Shown piece after piece: positions 23,445 to 32,576 of a stretch of 64,000 bases of DNA; the stretch's first letter is position 1; each line of letters begins with the position of its first letter. The notes under the pieces were generated by a model. That model was not told the origin of the DNA. It saw nothing but the letters and a program-made list of their open reading frames with translations, and did not search any database. The stretch comes from Bacteroidales bacterium UBA4179 (GTDB lineage: Bacteria; Bacteroidota; Bacteroidia; Bacteroidales; Dysgonomonadaceae). Location of the stretch: assembly GCA_002381125.1 (NCBI GenBank), contig DFUT01000009.1, positions 1-64,000 of the forward strand, read 5' to 3'. The translations under genes and the position numbers were made by a program.

Positions 23445-25091
23445 ATGGTGCGAAATTTTATATCTGTTTTATTTTTTATTTATTCGGCTTTTTTGTTTGG
23501 ACAATCTTCTTTTGAATACATGTTTCGTGTGTATCTTAGCGATAAAGGCGACCACCCGTTTTTGGTTGCCGAACCCGAAAAATTTTTGTCGGAACGTTCC
23601 ATAGAGCGGAAATTGCGTCAAAATGTGGCGATAGACTCGTTGGATTTTCCGGTTTCAAAGGGGTACCTCGACAGCATAGAAAAAGAGGGCGGAAAAATTG
23701 TGGCAAAAAGTAAGTGGTTTAATACCTGCGTGGTACAATTTGCCGATAGTGTTTCCGTAGATCGAATAAAGTCATTGCCGTTTGTCGATTCCGTGAAATA
23801 TGTGTGGAGAGGACAGGTGTCCGATCGTTTTGATTGGATGCGGCCTCGCCTGCAAAGAATTCGGTGCGAGGATGAACCCGATTTTCATAATTATTTCGGT
23901 TTTACCGAAGAACAGTTCAAGGTGCATAATGCCGAAGAAATGATAAAAGCGGGGTTTCGGGGAAAAGGAATGCATGTGGGTGTGGTTGATGCAGGTTTTA
24001 CCAATTGCGACGTGATTCCTTATTTTGAAGGGATAAACCTTTTCGGATACCGCGATTTTGTTCCGGGAGGCAATATTTTTTCGGCAAACGATCATGGAAC
24101 GAAAGTACTTTCAACAATGGCCGTCAATCAGCCCAATCTGATGATGGGGTCTGCCCCGGAGGCAAATTATTGGCTGTTTCGTTCGGAAGACAGCAAAACT
24201 GAATTCCCTGTCGAAGAAGATTTTTGGGTGGCGGCCGTTGAATATGCCGACAGCGTGGGGGTGGATTTGGTAAATACTTCTCTCGGATATAACGAGTTTG
24301 ACGATAAAACGTTAAGTTACTCTCATTTTCAACTCGACGGGCAAACAGCGCTTATGACCTCGGCTGCCAATAAAGCATTCGAAAAGGGTATGTTGGTAAT
24401 CGGAAGCGCGGGTAATGAAAGGAAAAAAAATTGGAGAAAAATTACGGTTCCTGCAGATGCCGAAAATTTGTTGGCAATAGGTGCCATACGAATCGATAGC
24501 CTAATTGCTCCGTTCAGTTCCACAGGACCCACGGCCGATGGGCGAATCAAACCCGATTTGGTTTCCGTTGGCTCGGGAACCATTACCATTGGAAGTGATG
24601 GTACCATCGGAATGACAAACGGAACTTCGCTTTCTTCGCCTTTTATGGCCGGCCTTATCGCTTCCCTATGGTCCATCAATCCTTCCTTGAACAGAAAAGA
24701 ATTGGTGGATATCGTGAAAAAATCGTCCAGCCGGTATGCTCATCCCGATACGATTTACGGATATGGAATTCCCGATTTTGGGAAAGCCGTGAAAGATGTG
24801 TTGAAAACGTTGGATGCTTTTGATAAAAAAATGATGACCCGGCATCTTGCCATCGTGCCGGATCAATCGGGGAAAAATTATCTGTTGACGCTTTTTGATC
24901 CGGTGTTCAGAAACGATTCGTACCGGGTGGGTATGCTTGATGAGGATGGAATTCGAATAGCGGATGCACCGTTTGATGAAAATAATTCGGCAATGTTTTA
25001 TCTTCCCGAAAAGGTGCGTAAAGAAAACAAATTTATTCATTTCGTTATAGATACTCCTTTAGATCAATATATTGTTCGTATAAAATTATGA
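23445..25091 (+). CDS. Secreted S8 subtilisin-like serine protease
   Basis: The 548-residue protein has a signal peptide (cut near FLFGQS), a propeptide-like region to about 150, and a peptidase S8 domain with the triad Asp182 (VGVVDAGF), His217 (NDHGTKV) and Ser395 (TNGTSLSSP). The oxyanion Asn lies in SAANKAF. The last 100 residues form a beta-rich tail; I do not see a clear type IX secretion C-terminal motif, so it may be periplasmic or surface-attached by other means. Its TGA overlaps the xseA ATG (ATGA), so the two are translationally coupled. Confidence 0.9.
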   Translation: MVRNFISVLFFIYSAFLFGQSSFEYMFRVYLSDKGDHPFLVAEPEKFLSERSIERKLRQNVAIDSLDFPVSKGYLDSIEKEGGKIVAKSKWFNTCVVQFADSVSVDRIKSLPFVDSVKYVWRGQVSDRFDWMRPRLQRIRCEDEPDFHNYFGFTEEQFKVHNAEEMIKAGFRGKGMHVGVVDAGFTNCDVIPYFEGINLFGYRDFVPGGNIFSANDHGTKVLSTMAVNQPNLMMGSAPEANYWLFRSEDSKTEFPVEEDFWVAAVEYADSVGVDLVNTSLGYNEFDDKTLSYSHFQLDGQTALMTSAANKAFEKGMLVIGSAGNERKKNWRKITVPADAENLLAIGAIRIDSLIAPFSSTGPTADGRIKPDLVSVGSGTITIGSDGTIGMTNGTSLSSPFMAGLIASLWSINPSLNRKELVDIVKKSSSRYAHPDTIYGYGIPDFGKAVKDVLKTLDAFDKKMMTRHLAIVPDQSGKNYLLTLFDPVFRNDSYRVGMLDEDGIRIADAPFDENNSAMFYLPEKVRKENKFIHFVIDTPLDQYIVRIKL

Positions 25092-26410
25092 TTTTCACAC
25101 AGCAATCATCCGTTTCTTTATCCGAGCTCAACCGTTTGGTTCGCGATGTTATTCGGAAGAATTTCCCCGACACTTATTGGGTACGTGCGGAAACGAGCGA
25201 TGTGAGGCAAAACCGCAGTGGGCATTGTTATCTCGAATTCATTGAGAAAGATCCGGTAACACAGGCTATTCTTGCACGCTCACGGGGAACGATTTGGGCA
25301 AATACTTTCCAAATGTTGTCGACCTATTTCGAATCGGAAACCGGTCAACCGTTTACTTCGGGATTAAAAGTGCTGGTGCGTGTGAGTGTGGAATTTCATG
25401 AAATTTATGGCTTTTCTTTGAATGTGGTGGATATCGACCCGACGTTTACCCTCGGAGAAATGGCTAAAAATCGCTTGCTGGTGTTGAAGCGGTTGGAAGA
25501 GGAAGGCGTGTTGACGCTGAACAAAGAATTGCCGTTGCCCGAATTGTGCAATCGCATTGCGGTGATTTCGTCGCCAACGGCGGCAGGGTATGAAGATTTT
25601 TGCGATCAATTGAAAAAGAATCCTTATGGATTGGTCTTTTATACCAAGCTTTTCCCTGCCATTATGCAAGGTGAAAAGAGTGAGGCTTCCATTATTGCCG
25701 CATTGGAAAGAATATATGCATACCGACATCTATTCGACGCCGTGGCCATTATACGCGGAGGTGGCGCAACGTCGGAATTAAATTGTTTCGATTCGTATGT
25801 ATTGGCAACCCATTGTGCCCAGTTCCCTTTGCCGATAGTTGTGGGTATTGGTCACGAGCGCGACGTAACCGTGTTGGATATAGTGGCACATACTCGGGCG
25901 AAAACGCCAACGGCAGTGGCTGAGTTTTTCATTGATCATCTTGCCGGATCTTTTACCGAATTGGTCGATTTGGAGAAGCGATTGGTTACGGAAAGCAGGG
26001 AATATTTGCAACAGGAAAAGTTTAAGTTGTCCATGTTGTCAAAAGAAGTTTACCATTTTTCCACGGGGTTTATACGTGATCGGTTGGCTTTAATGAGAGA
26101 AACGGCTTTTCGATTGAAACACCTGGCAAATCGGACGATTCAATTTTTGCAGCAAGAGGAAAAACAGCGCAACAGGCAATTTGCACACGCAGTGAAACAA
26201 CGATTGCAAAACGAAGCCCATGCTCTTTTGGTGAACGAGCAGTATATTCGAATGGTTTCTCCCGAAAATATATTGAAACGTGGCTATACGATCACGATGA
26301 AAACGGGAAAGATAGTTACATCGGCAGCAAAATTGCAGCCGGACGATATGATCGAAACTTTGTTTTGGGACGGTAAAATAGAATCGCAAGTAAAAAAATC
26401 GAAAGAATGA
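25088..26410 (+). CDS. xseA: Exodeoxyribonuclease VII large subunit
   Basis: Catalytic subunit of the ATP-independent nuclease that degrades single-stranded DNA. The 440-residue protein has an N-terminal OB domain (SLSELNRLVRDVIRKNF, YWVRAETSDVR), then the catalytic core with AIIRGGGATSELNCFD and VGIGHERDVTVLD, and a long C-terminal coiled coil that holds the small subunit. It overlaps the subtilase stop by 4 bases and xseB by 4 bases; the large and small subunits are thus co-produced. Confidence 0.95.
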   Translation: MIFTQQSSVSLSELNRLVRDVIRKNFPDTYWVRAETSDVRQNRSGHCYLEFIEKDPVTQAILARSRGTIWANTFQMLSTYFESETGQPFTSGLKVLVRVSVEFHEIYGFSLNVVDIDPTFTLGEMAKNRLLVLKRLEEEGVLTLNKELPLPELCNRIAVISSPTAAGYEDFCDQLKKNPYGLVFYTKLFPAIMQGEKSEASIIAALERIYAYRHLFDAVAIIRGGGATSELNCFDSYVLATHCAQFPLPIVVGIGHERDVTVLDIVAHTRAKTPTAVAEFFIDHLAGSFTELVDLEKRLVTESREYLQQEKFKLSMLSKEVYHFSTGFIRDRLALMRETAFRLKHLANRTIQFLQQEEKQRNRQFAHAVKQRLQNEAHALLVNEQYIRMVSPENILKRGYTITMKTGKIVTSAAKLQPDDMIETLFWDGKIESQVKKSKE

Positions 26411-26601
26411 TGGAAAAATTAACGTATACGGAAGCTAAAAAAGAACTCGAGGCCATTGTGGCAGCAATCGAATCGGGTGAATTGGATGTGGATGCCTTAA
26501 CGGAAAAGGTAAAGCGTGCATCGGAACTCATCGCATTTTGTAAAGAGAAACTGAAAAAAACCGATGAAGAGCTTCAAAAAATATTGGATGAGATCGATTA
26601 A
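26407..26601 (+). CDS. xseB: Exodeoxyribonuclease VII small subunit
   Basis: A 64-residue helical hairpin protein that wraps the XseA coiled coil. It starts MMEKLTYTEAKKELEAIVAA and contains IESGELDVDALTEKVKRAS, the family core. The start overlaps the xseA stop (ATGATGG), and the stop is followed at once by the ispD ATG, so xseA-xseB-ispD form one tight unit. Confidence 0.95.
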   Translation: MMEKLTYTEAKKELEAIVAAIESGELDVDALTEKVKRASELIAFCKEKLKKTDEELQKILDEID

Positions 26602-27300
26602 ATGCAGGGGAAAATGACACTCGAAAAATCAAGTGTGGTAATTGTTGCCGGAGGCAGAGGATTGCGTGCGGGAGGAGATATGCCCAAACAGTTTCGGCTC
26701 ATTGGCAATAAACCCATGCTGATGCACACCATTGACGCTTTTTATACATACAATCGTCAAATGAAAATTGTGATTGTTCTTCACCCCGATTATTTTGCGG
26801 TTTGGGACAATTTGTGCGAAAAATATCGTTTTACCGTTCCGGTTGTTGCGGTTGAAGGAGGAGAAACCCGATTTCATTCGGTAAAAAACGGATTATCGGT
26901 AGTCGAAGACGATGAAATGGTTGCCGTTCACGATGCTGCAAGGCCGTTTGTTTTGCCCGAGGTCATCGAGCGTTGCTTTCGCGAATCTTTTCGTTTCCAA
27001 TGTGGTGTGATACCGGTGGTTGACGAAAAAAACAGTGTCCGCATCCTTCATCCCGATGGTAGCAGCGAGCCGTTCGATCGTGACCGGATAAAATTGGTTC
27101 AAACGCCACAGGTATTTCCGGCGTATCTGCTGAAAAAAGCTTATGATACCGATTATAAATCTCATTTTACCGATGATGCTACCGTGGCAGAGGAAGCAGG
27201 TATCGAAATTCGTTTGGTTGAAGGTAACGAAGAGAATATAAAAATAACGACTCCTTTCGATATGCTGTGGGCTTCTTTCTTTTTGAAAAGTGGGCGCTAA
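26602..27300 (+). CDS. ispD: 2-C-methyl-D-erythritol 4-phosphate cytidylyltransferase
   Basis: Third enzyme of the non-mevalonate isoprenoid pathway: joins CTP and MEP to give CDP-ME. The 232-residue protein has the nucleotide-binding loop VVIVAGGRGLRAGGDMPKQF, then VHDAARPFV and TDDATVAEEAG, all conserved in IspD. The first five residues before Thr-Leu are optional, since a second ATG lies at codon 5. It directly abuts xseB with no spacer. Confidence 0.95.
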   Translation: MQGKMTLEKSSVVIVAGGRGLRAGGDMPKQFRLIGNKPMLMHTIDAFYTYNRQMKIVIVLHPDYFAVWDNLCEKYRFTVPVVAVEGGETRFHSVKNGLSVVEDDEMVAVHDAARPFVLPEVIERCFRESFRFQCGVIPVVDEKNSVRILHPDGSSEPFDRDRIKLVQTPQVFPAYLLKKAYDTDYKSHFTDDATVAEEAGIEIRLVEGNEENIKITTPFDMLWASFFLKSGR

Positions 27301-27409
27301 TTTTTGCTTTTTGTTTTCAAATTCCCTTGAATCGTCGTTTTTTTATATACAAAATGGGCTTTTTTAGGAAAATATATTTTCAAAATGTCAATCTGTGAAA
27401 GAAATTTAC

Positions 27410-27417
27410 TATTTTTG
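27410..27417 (+). promoter_or_regulatory. -7 element of the Lrp/AsnC gene
   Basis: TATTTTTG fits TAnnTTTG and lies 29 bases before the ATG at 27447. It makes a TTG start at 27426 unlikely, because transcription would begin about there. No TTTG at -33 is seen. Confidence 0.45.
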
Positions 27418-27446
27418 AGGACGATTTGTACTATAAATTCACACCT

Positions 27447-27911
27447 ATGGGGAAAATTGATAAATTGGATAAACAGATTTTGGAGATAATTTCTCAAAAT
27501 GCCCGCATTCCTTTTCGCGATGTGGCAGAGCAATGCGGCGTTTCGCGTGCCGCAATTCACCAGCGTGTTCAACGCATGATTGAAAATGAGGTGATTACAG
27601 GGTCGGGGTATAATGTAAATCCCCGAGAATTGGGGTATGCCACGAGCGCTTATATTGGCGTAAAACTCGAAAAAGGTTCGATGTATAAAAATGTTATACC
27701 CGAGTTCGAAAAAATTCCGGAAGTGACGGAATGTCATTTCACGACGGGTCCATATACCTTGCTTATCAAACTTTATGCTCGGGATAACGAACATTTGATG
27801 GATCTGCTGAATAATCGTATTCAGGAAATACCCGGTGTTGTTGCTACCGAAACAATGATTTCGTTATGTCAGAGTATTAAAAGAGATGTGCCTATTACAC
27901 AGGGGACGTAA
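27447..27911 (+). CDS. Lrp/AsnC family transcriptional regulator
   Basis: A 154-residue regulator with an N-terminal helix-turn-helix (KLDKQILEIISQNARIPFRD, then CGVSRAAIHQRVQRM) and the C-terminal RAM/effector domain (AYIGVKLEKGSMY, VTECHFTTGPYTLLIKLYA). Members sense amino acids or related ligands. It stands alone between ispD and the tRNA-Pro gene, so its targets cannot be inferred. The ATG at 27447 gives the normal family start. Confidence 0.92.
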   Translation: MGKIDKLDKQILEIISQNARIPFRDVAEQCGVSRAAIHQRVQRMIENEVITGSGYNVNPRELGYATSAYIGVKLEKGSMYKNVIPEFEKIPEVTECHFTTGPYTLLIKLYARDNEHLMDLLNNRIQEIPGVVATETMISLCQSIKRDVPITQGT

Positions 27912-27995
27912 GAAAGAATCGTTTTTTATGTGATTCTTCGGCGTTGCTTTGTATGTGTCTTTTTCCGGAAGGGTATTTCGGTAAAGCATTCAATA

Positions 27996-28029
27996 AAAAA
28001 GCGAAAGTTGAACCAACTTTCGCTTTTTG
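27996..28029. terminator. Bidirectional terminator between lrp-type gene and tRNA-Pro
   Basis: A perfect 15-base inverted repeat with a 4-base AACC loop: A-run, GCGAAAGTTG, loop, AACTTTCGC, T-run. It ends exactly at the 3' end of the minus-strand tRNA-Pro and faces the plus-strand regulator from the other side. Confidence 0.9.
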
Positions 28030-28103
28030 TCGGGATGAGGTGACTCGAACACCCGGCCTCCACGTCCCGAACGTGGCGCGCTAACCAACTGTGCTACATC
28101 CCG
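28030..28103 (-). tRNA. tRNA-Pro (CGG)
   Basis: The 74-base gene folds fully: acceptor CGGGATG/CATCCCG, D arm GCAC/GCGC (one weak pair), anticodon stem CCACG/CGTGG with loop TTCGGGA (anticodon CGG), T arm with TTCGAGT loop, discriminator A. CCA is not encoded. The minus-strand TATCTTTG at 28118-28125 is a good -7 box 15 bases upstream. Confidence 0.95.
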
Positions 28104-28189
28104 AGCTTTTGGGAAGGCAAAGATACTTATTTTTTGCAGAAAAACGATAAAAATTGCGCGGAAGTTGTGCATCGAATAATAAAATCTGT

Positions 28190-28197
28190 TATATTTG
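28190..28197 (+). promoter_or_regulatory. -7 element of tRNA-Gly
   Basis: TATATTTG fits TAnnTTTG and lies 11 bases before the mature tRNA 5' end. The upstream element is weak (GTTG, 22 bases away). Confidence 0.55.
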
Positions 28198-28208
28198 CAA
28201 AATGAAAT

Positions 28209-28281
28209 GCGGCAATAGCTCAGTCGGTAGAGCATTAGCTTCCCAAGCTAAGGGTCGCGAGTTCGAGTCTCGTTTGCCGCT
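28209..28281 (+). tRNA. tRNA-Gly (CCC)
   Basis: The 73-base gene has acceptor GCGGCAA/TTGCCGC, D arm with AGTCGGTAGA, anticodon stem TTAGC/GCTAA with loop TTCCCAA (anticodon CCC), T loop TTCGAGT and discriminator T. CCA is not encoded. A strong terminator follows 13 bases later. Confidence 0.95.
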
Positions 28282-28294
28282 CGACGAATTTTTT

Positions 28295-28332
28295 CCGCCT
28301 TACGGCTTCGTTTGCCGTTGGGCGGTTTTTTA
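28295..28332 (+). terminator. Terminator of tRNA-Gly
   Basis: CCGCC and ACGGC on the left pair with GCCGT and GGCGG on the right around a short loop, followed by six T. The remaining bases to 28476 hold no gene I can support. Confidence 0.88.
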
Positions 28333-28476
28333 TTTAAGTTGCAGCCAACAATCTTTTTTCATGTATTTTTTCAATCCCGAAAAACGACCTTGCGTTGGCT
28401 AATTTCACCCCATTCCATACATCGCCGGCTTCTGCAACGAAAATGGCAAAGGATTTCCCTATTTTATGTGTTTTCG

Positions 28477-28507
28477 CTTGTAGTTAATTTGTTATTGTGT
28501 AACTTTG
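28477..28507 (+). promoter_or_regulatory. Promoter of tRNA-Ser (CGA)
   Basis: CTTG (28477-28480), 19 bases, then TAACTTTG (28500-28507), 21 bases before the tRNA. Three of four -33 bases and the whole -7 element match. Confidence 0.6.
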
Positions 28508-28528
28508 CATCGTCTTTGGTGAAAATAA

Positions 28529-28615
28529 GGAAAGCTGCCGGAGTGGCTGAACGGGCTTGACTCGAAATCAAGTGTACGGGTTACCGTACCGGGGGTTCGA
28601 ATCCCTCGCTTTCCG
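28529..28615 (+). tRNA. tRNA-Ser (CGA)
   Basis: The 87-base class II gene has acceptor GGAAAGC/GCTTTCC, anticodon stem CTTGA/TCAAG with loop CTCGAAA (anticodon CGA), a long variable arm (GTACGG..CCGTAC) and T loop TTCGAAT; discriminator G. A weak 5-base hairpin with a T-run (28642-28667) follows and may terminate it. Confidence 0.95.
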
Positions 28616-28663
28616 CTAATAATACTACACTATAAATACCGAACGCGAGTGATATTGCGTTTT

Positions 28664-30508
28664 TTATCGAGACGACTTCATTTTTTTTGCAATCTCTTCA
28701 TCGCTTATCAGTGAGACAATAGGATGCCCATCGGGACTGTAGTTGGGTATGCGGCAAGCAAAAAGCCGATTGATGAGGTGCGACATTTCTTCAGGAGTTA
28801 GGGTCCTGCCATAGGGAATTGCAGCGAGGTGAGCAAGCGAAAGTGCAATTGATTCTTGAATTTCCGATTTTACATCCAGTGCGGTTTCCATACTTTTTTC
28901 TATGATGGATCGAATTAGCGATATCGGGTCCGATGAAGCTATTTCAGAAGGAATTCCCTGAATGGCAAACGAGTGATTGCCTAAACTGTTTAATTCGAAT
29001 CCTACGGCTTGAAGGTCTTCTGCAATTGAAGATAATGTTGCGGCTTCCGATGGCGATAATTCGATGATTTCGGGAAAAAGTACCCGTTGTGAAACGCCTT
29101 TTTTATTTTTAATTTGTTCCAAAAAAGTATCAAAAAGAATGCGGATGTGTGCTCGATGTTGATCAATAATCATCAATCCCGATTTAACGGAAGTGAGGAT
29201 ATATTTTTGTTTGTATTGGTAGTGGTCGGGTAGAATTTCGGTATCGGCATTTTCATTTTCGGAAGAATGAAATAACCCCGTGTTTGTATTTGCCAATGGA
29301 TCAACTTGTGCCTCTGTTGGTTTTTCTTTTTTGAATCCTCGATAAAGGGTTTCCCAGTCGAAGTGAGGGAGAGAATTGGGGTGTGTATTTCTTTGTATGG
29401 TATGAAAAGGGTTATAGTTGGGGTTTATATTTACTTTGGGCATTGGCGCGGGTTTCGATTCGTCATAAATGGGAATTTCTATCGCATCTTCTCTGTCGAA
29501 ATCGAGGGGAGGCAAAGCATTGAATTTGCCTAAGGCTTCTTTTACGGTTACCATAAGGATTTGCCAAAGGGCTTGTTCGTTTTCGAATTTTACTTCGGTT
29601 TTTGTAGGGTGAATGTTAACATCGAGCGATGAGGGGTCAACTTCAAAATAGATGAAATAATCGGGGTTTTTATTGGGAGGAAGTAGAGGTTCAAAAGCAG
29701 TCATTACTGCGCGATGGAAATAAGGATGACGAATAAAACGTCCATTGACGAAGAAGAATTGGTTTGCACGACTTTTTTTGGCACTCTCGGGTTTGGTAAC
29801 GTAGCCATGAATTTTTCCCAATGTCGTTTCCTCGTTGATCTCGATCAATTGTTGATTGATGTTTTTTCCCACCAGTTGTACAATTCGTTTACGAAGAACT
29901 TCGGGTGGTAGTTGCAGTGTCTGAATGTCGTTTTCGATTAGCGAAAATTCGATGTCGGGATTTGCCAATACGAGGCGCTCTATTTCCATGAGAATGTTCC
30001 TTCGTTCCGATTCGTTGGATTTAAGGAATTTTCGGCGAGCAGGTACGTTGAAAAAAATGTTCTTGACCGAAATGATCGTTCCTTTCGCACATGAGATAGC
30101 TTCTTGTTCTTCTACTTTCGATCCCGAGATCGACAACCGTGTGCCTATTTCGTCTTCTTCTTTGCGGGTTTTTACCTCTACCTGTGAAATGGCGGCAATT
30201 GATGGCAACGCTTCTCCACGAAAGCCCATCGTGGTGAGCGAAAAAAGATCGTCCACCTTCTGTATTTTGGAGGTAGCATGGCGCTCGAAAGCCATTCGTG
30301 CATCGGTAGCCGACATTCCCTTGCCATTGTCGATTACCTGAATGAGCGTTTTACCGGCATTTTTTATGACAATCTGAATTTGGGTGGCTCCTGCATCGAT
30401 GGAATTTTCAACAAGTTCTTTAACAACCGATGCCGGTCGTTGAATAACTTCCCCCGCCGCAATCTGATTAGCTATGGAATCGGGTAGGAGATGGATAATA
30501 TCAGGCAT
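28664..30508 (-). CDS. mutL: DNA mismatch repair protein MutL
   Basis: Couples mismatch recognition by MutS to strand removal. The 614-residue protein has the GHKL ATPase motifs GEVIQRPASVVKELVENSID, VIDNGKGM, FERHATSKI and TMGFRGEALPSI in the first 105 residues, and a transducer domain to about 330. The C-terminal dimerisation domain has DQHRAHIRI (Asp449) where endonuclease-active MutL carries DQHA-x2-E-x4-E; the second-position Ala and the Glu are replaced. It lies 21 bases downstream of a small membrane-protein gene on the same strand. Confidence 0.96.
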   Translation of the reverse strand: MPDIIHLLPDSIANQIAAGEVIQRPASVVKELVENSIDAGATQIQIVIKNAGKTLIQVIDNGKGMSATDARMAFERHATSKIQKVDDLFSLTTMGFRGEALPSIAAISQVEVKTRKEEDEIGTRLSISGSKVEEQEAISCAKGTIISVKNIFFNVPARRKFLKSNESERRNILMEIERLVLANPDIEFSLIENDIQTLQLPPEVLRKRIVQLVGKNINQQLIEINEETTLGKIHGYVTKPESAKKSRANQFFFVNGRFIRHPYFHRAVMTAFEPLLPPNKNPDYFIYFEVDPSSLDVNIHPTKTEVKFENEQALWQILMVTVKEALGKFNALPPLDFDREDAIEIPIYDESKPAPMPKVNINPNYNPFHTIQRNTHPNSLPHFDWETLYRGFKKEKPTEAQVDPLANTNTGLFHSSENENADTEILPDHYQYKQKYILTSVKSGLMIIDQHRAHIRILFDTFLEQIKNKKGVSQRVLFPEIIELSPSEAATLSSIAEDLQAVGFELNSLGNHSFAIQGIPSEIASSDPISLIRSIIEKSMETALDVKSEIQESIALSLAHLAAIPYGRTLTPEEMSHLINRLFACRIPNYSPDGHPIVSLISDEEIAKKMKSSR

Positions 30509-30529
30509 GACTCAACTATTCCGCAGTTT

Positions 30530-30859
30530 TTAGCTTAAAATCCAAAAAAAGAAAATACCCAATAAAATAACGAGTATCACAATGAGTAACCCGTTATTGG
30601 AGAGAAATGAATTTTTCCCTGCTTCTTCGCGTTCTTTGCGGCGCTTGAGGTGTTTGGTCTGAGAAAAAAATTCCCCCCGGATTTCTTCTGCTTGATGACG
30701 CTCCTTTTCTTCGGGAGTTAAAGCATTCATATCTTTTTTAATCTCGTAGATGCGTCGATTTAGTTTCTCCACTCGTTCTTCTTCGACGGGATCAAAAAGG
30801 ATGGGTTTATAATTATATTGGCGGGGTTTTCGGTTGTTGTAAAAAAAGAATAATCCCAT
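30530..30859 (-). CDS. Small C-terminally anchored membrane protein, unknown
   Basis: A 109-residue protein with a short N-terminal segment (YNNRKPRQYNYKPILFDP), a charged helical middle rich in Glu, Arg and Lys (about 27-85), and a single C-terminal membrane helix (about 90-108). The layout suggests a tail-anchored protein with its bulk in the cytoplasm. It sits directly upstream of mutL, probably on one transcript. I recall similar uncharacterised Bacteroidota proteins beside mutL, but assign no function. Confidence 0.75.
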   Translation of the reverse strand: MGLFFFYNNRKPRQYNYKPILFDPVEEERVEKLNRRIYEIKKDMNALTPEEKERHQAEEIRGEFFSQTKHLKRRKEREEAGKNSFLSNNGLLIVILVILLGIFFFWILS

Positions 30860-30878
30860 AAATTGTTTCTGTTTTGTG

Positions 30879-30910
30879 CAAATTTATAAAAAGAACATTA
30901 CACTGGCAAT
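30879..30910 (-). promoter_or_regulatory. Promoter of the small membrane protein-mutL pair
   Basis: On the minus strand ATTG (30907-30910), 20 bases, then TAAATTTG (30879-30886), 20 bases before the start codon. Confidence 0.55.
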
Positions 30911-30919
30911 AGTGTGCTA

Positions 30920-32554
30920 TTAATCAATTTCTTCCTCTCTAACGAAACGTCGTGGAGGAATTATATTTTCCGAATCTTTGCGTTTAACCTTCCTAAATAT
31001 ATCGTCTTTATTTATTGGACGCAAGTAATCCAGCCAAACAAAGCCTTTCAGTGTTTTATCTTCGGGAGAGGTTTGGCTCAAGGGCGTAGTTACCCCCTTG
31101 ATAGATGACCATAATTTCAGTTTTTCGAGTTTATTGTCTGCGATATCCATCGACAAGAAAGGACTTTCCGTTTTATTTATTCCGATGATTGTACTGTCTT
31201 TTTCCATTAAATAATATAACGATTCGGCACTCCCATCTACCAGGACATGACGCATTTCTCCATCGAGGAACGAGACAGTCATATTTCGTCCCTTTAACTG
31301 ATTATACTGATCTTCTACCGGTCTTTTTTGAATGCTGAATGCGTAATTTCTCACATAGGCTTTTTCGATGGTGCTGTCATTTAAAAGTACATCGATTCGA
31401 TCGCCCATCACCTGATTGTCTTCGTTCCAGATCACCGGATCGTTTTTCATGTAAATGGTGGAATCATTCGAGACATAATGCATTGTATCACAAACTCCTT
31501 GTAAATCCACCCGATAGAATCGTGCATTTGGATAGGCCTGCATTTCCCTTCCCAGTGAATCGGTAATCATTTTCAAGGTATCGGCATGTATATAAAGGCT
31601 GTCTTTTTGCGAATATTCGATAGCGTGTGCGGAGTCGGTTGCGAGCGCAAATTCCGTTTTTTCGTTATAATATCCGTAATTGCCTTTGAGAATAACCTTT
31701 TTGATCGTATCCTGAAGGAACATATTTCCATATACTTCCGCAATTCCGTTTTTTCGATTGTAATAAATGGTATCTCCTATAAGTATCTGTGTGCTGTCTT
31801 TGTTGATCACTTGAGAACGATCCAGCAATTGGCAATCGTCTGTTTCCGTGTTATACCAACCTCGGGTAGTATAAATATACCCGCTATCGGAAACAAGGAC
31901 AGATGGCCCCATAATACCGGCAATTTTGGTTTCCGTGTTGTATTTAAGCGTTTCGGTATATAATGTAAAATCCGGATTTATCAGTTTTACGTTTTCTTTG
32001 AATAATGCTTCTTTGCTGTCGGGACTGTATTGTCCCCAAATTGAGGTTAATTCGTTTTCTTCATCAACCAGCATACCGCCATCGAAGTAATAACTGATAT
32101 TTTCCAGCCGGTCGTAATTCAGACTGTCGGTAAACAGGGTTGCTTGAGGGTTTTCCATCCGTACATTCTCGCGAAGTCGCGCCAATCTTCGGTTGCCGTC
32201 GTAATGAAGGTAATTTCCGTATACAAAAATAGTATCGCCTTGTTCCATTCGCACGTTGCTGAACGCTTCGAAAATATTTTCCCGCTCATACCAATAGGCA
32301 CTGTCACAATACATGAATGCTCCTTCGTGGTATAATATGACATTGTCCTTGAGGATTTGGGCATCGAAATTTTTTCTTTTATATAGCATGTCGGCATGCT
32401 TGAGCTCGATGATCTTTATATTGGAATTCGACGTTGATTGCGTTGGTGGCGGTTGTTGGGCATGTATACCGGCTATAAGGATAAAAAATATACCTGTTGC
32501 TGCAAAGACAATTGTCGAAGGGAATGTTTTCAGATGTTTTTTATTTTTTTTCAT
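30920..32554 (-). CDS. OstA-like (LptA/LptD N-terminal type) envelope protein
   Basis: A 544-residue exported protein with a signal peptide (hydrophobic about 12-32, cut near IHAQQ). The rest is built from beta-jellyroll repeats typical of the OstA/LptA domain: KNVLLYH-like turns (here ILKDNVILYHEGAFMYCDSA, YLHYDGNRRLARLRENVRME, ALFKENVKLINPDFTLYTET). In Bacteroidota such OstA-like proteins are taken to help move lipopolysaccharide across the periplasm. It lies 22 bases after the SurA-like gene, so both envelope-assembly genes likely share a transcript. No LptD barrel domain is present. Confidence 0.85.
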   Translation of the reverse strand: MKKNKKHLKTFPSTIVFAATGIFFILIAGIHAQQPPPTQSTSNSNIKIIELKHADMLYKRKNFDAQILKDNVILYHEGAFMYCDSAYWYERENIFEAFSNVRMEQGDTIFVYGNYLHYDGNRRLARLRENVRMENPQATLFTDSLNYDRLENISYYFDGGMLVDEENELTSIWGQYSPDSKEALFKENVKLINPDFTLYTETLKYNTETKIAGIMGPSVLVSDSGYIYTTRGWYNTETDDCQLLDRSQVINKDSTQILIGDTIYYNRKNGIAEVYGNMFLQDTIKKVILKGNYGYYNEKTEFALATDSAHAIEYSQKDSLYIHADTLKMITDSLGREMQAYPNARFYRVDLQGVCDTMHYVSNDSTIYMKNDPVIWNEDNQVMGDRIDVLLNDSTIEKAYVRNYAFSIQKRPVEDQYNQLKGRNMTVSFLDGEMRHVLVDGSAESLYYLMEKDSTIIGINKTESPFLSMDIADNKLEKLKLWSSIKGVTTPLSQTSPEDKTLKGFVWLDYLRPINKDDIFRKVKRKDSENIIPPRRFVREEEID

Positions 32555-32576
32555 TGTTGACGAAAGATCCGATACC

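Noticed and set aside
23445..25091. Type IX secretion signal at the subtilase C-terminus
   Set aside because: The last 80 residues are beta-rich, but I cannot see the conserved Gly/Lys-bearing motifs of the sorting domain, so I did not assign it.
28154..28560. Short plus-strand ORFs over the tRNA region
   Set aside because: They read through tRNA-Gly, its terminator and the tRNA-Ser 5' part; they are by-products of RNA genes.
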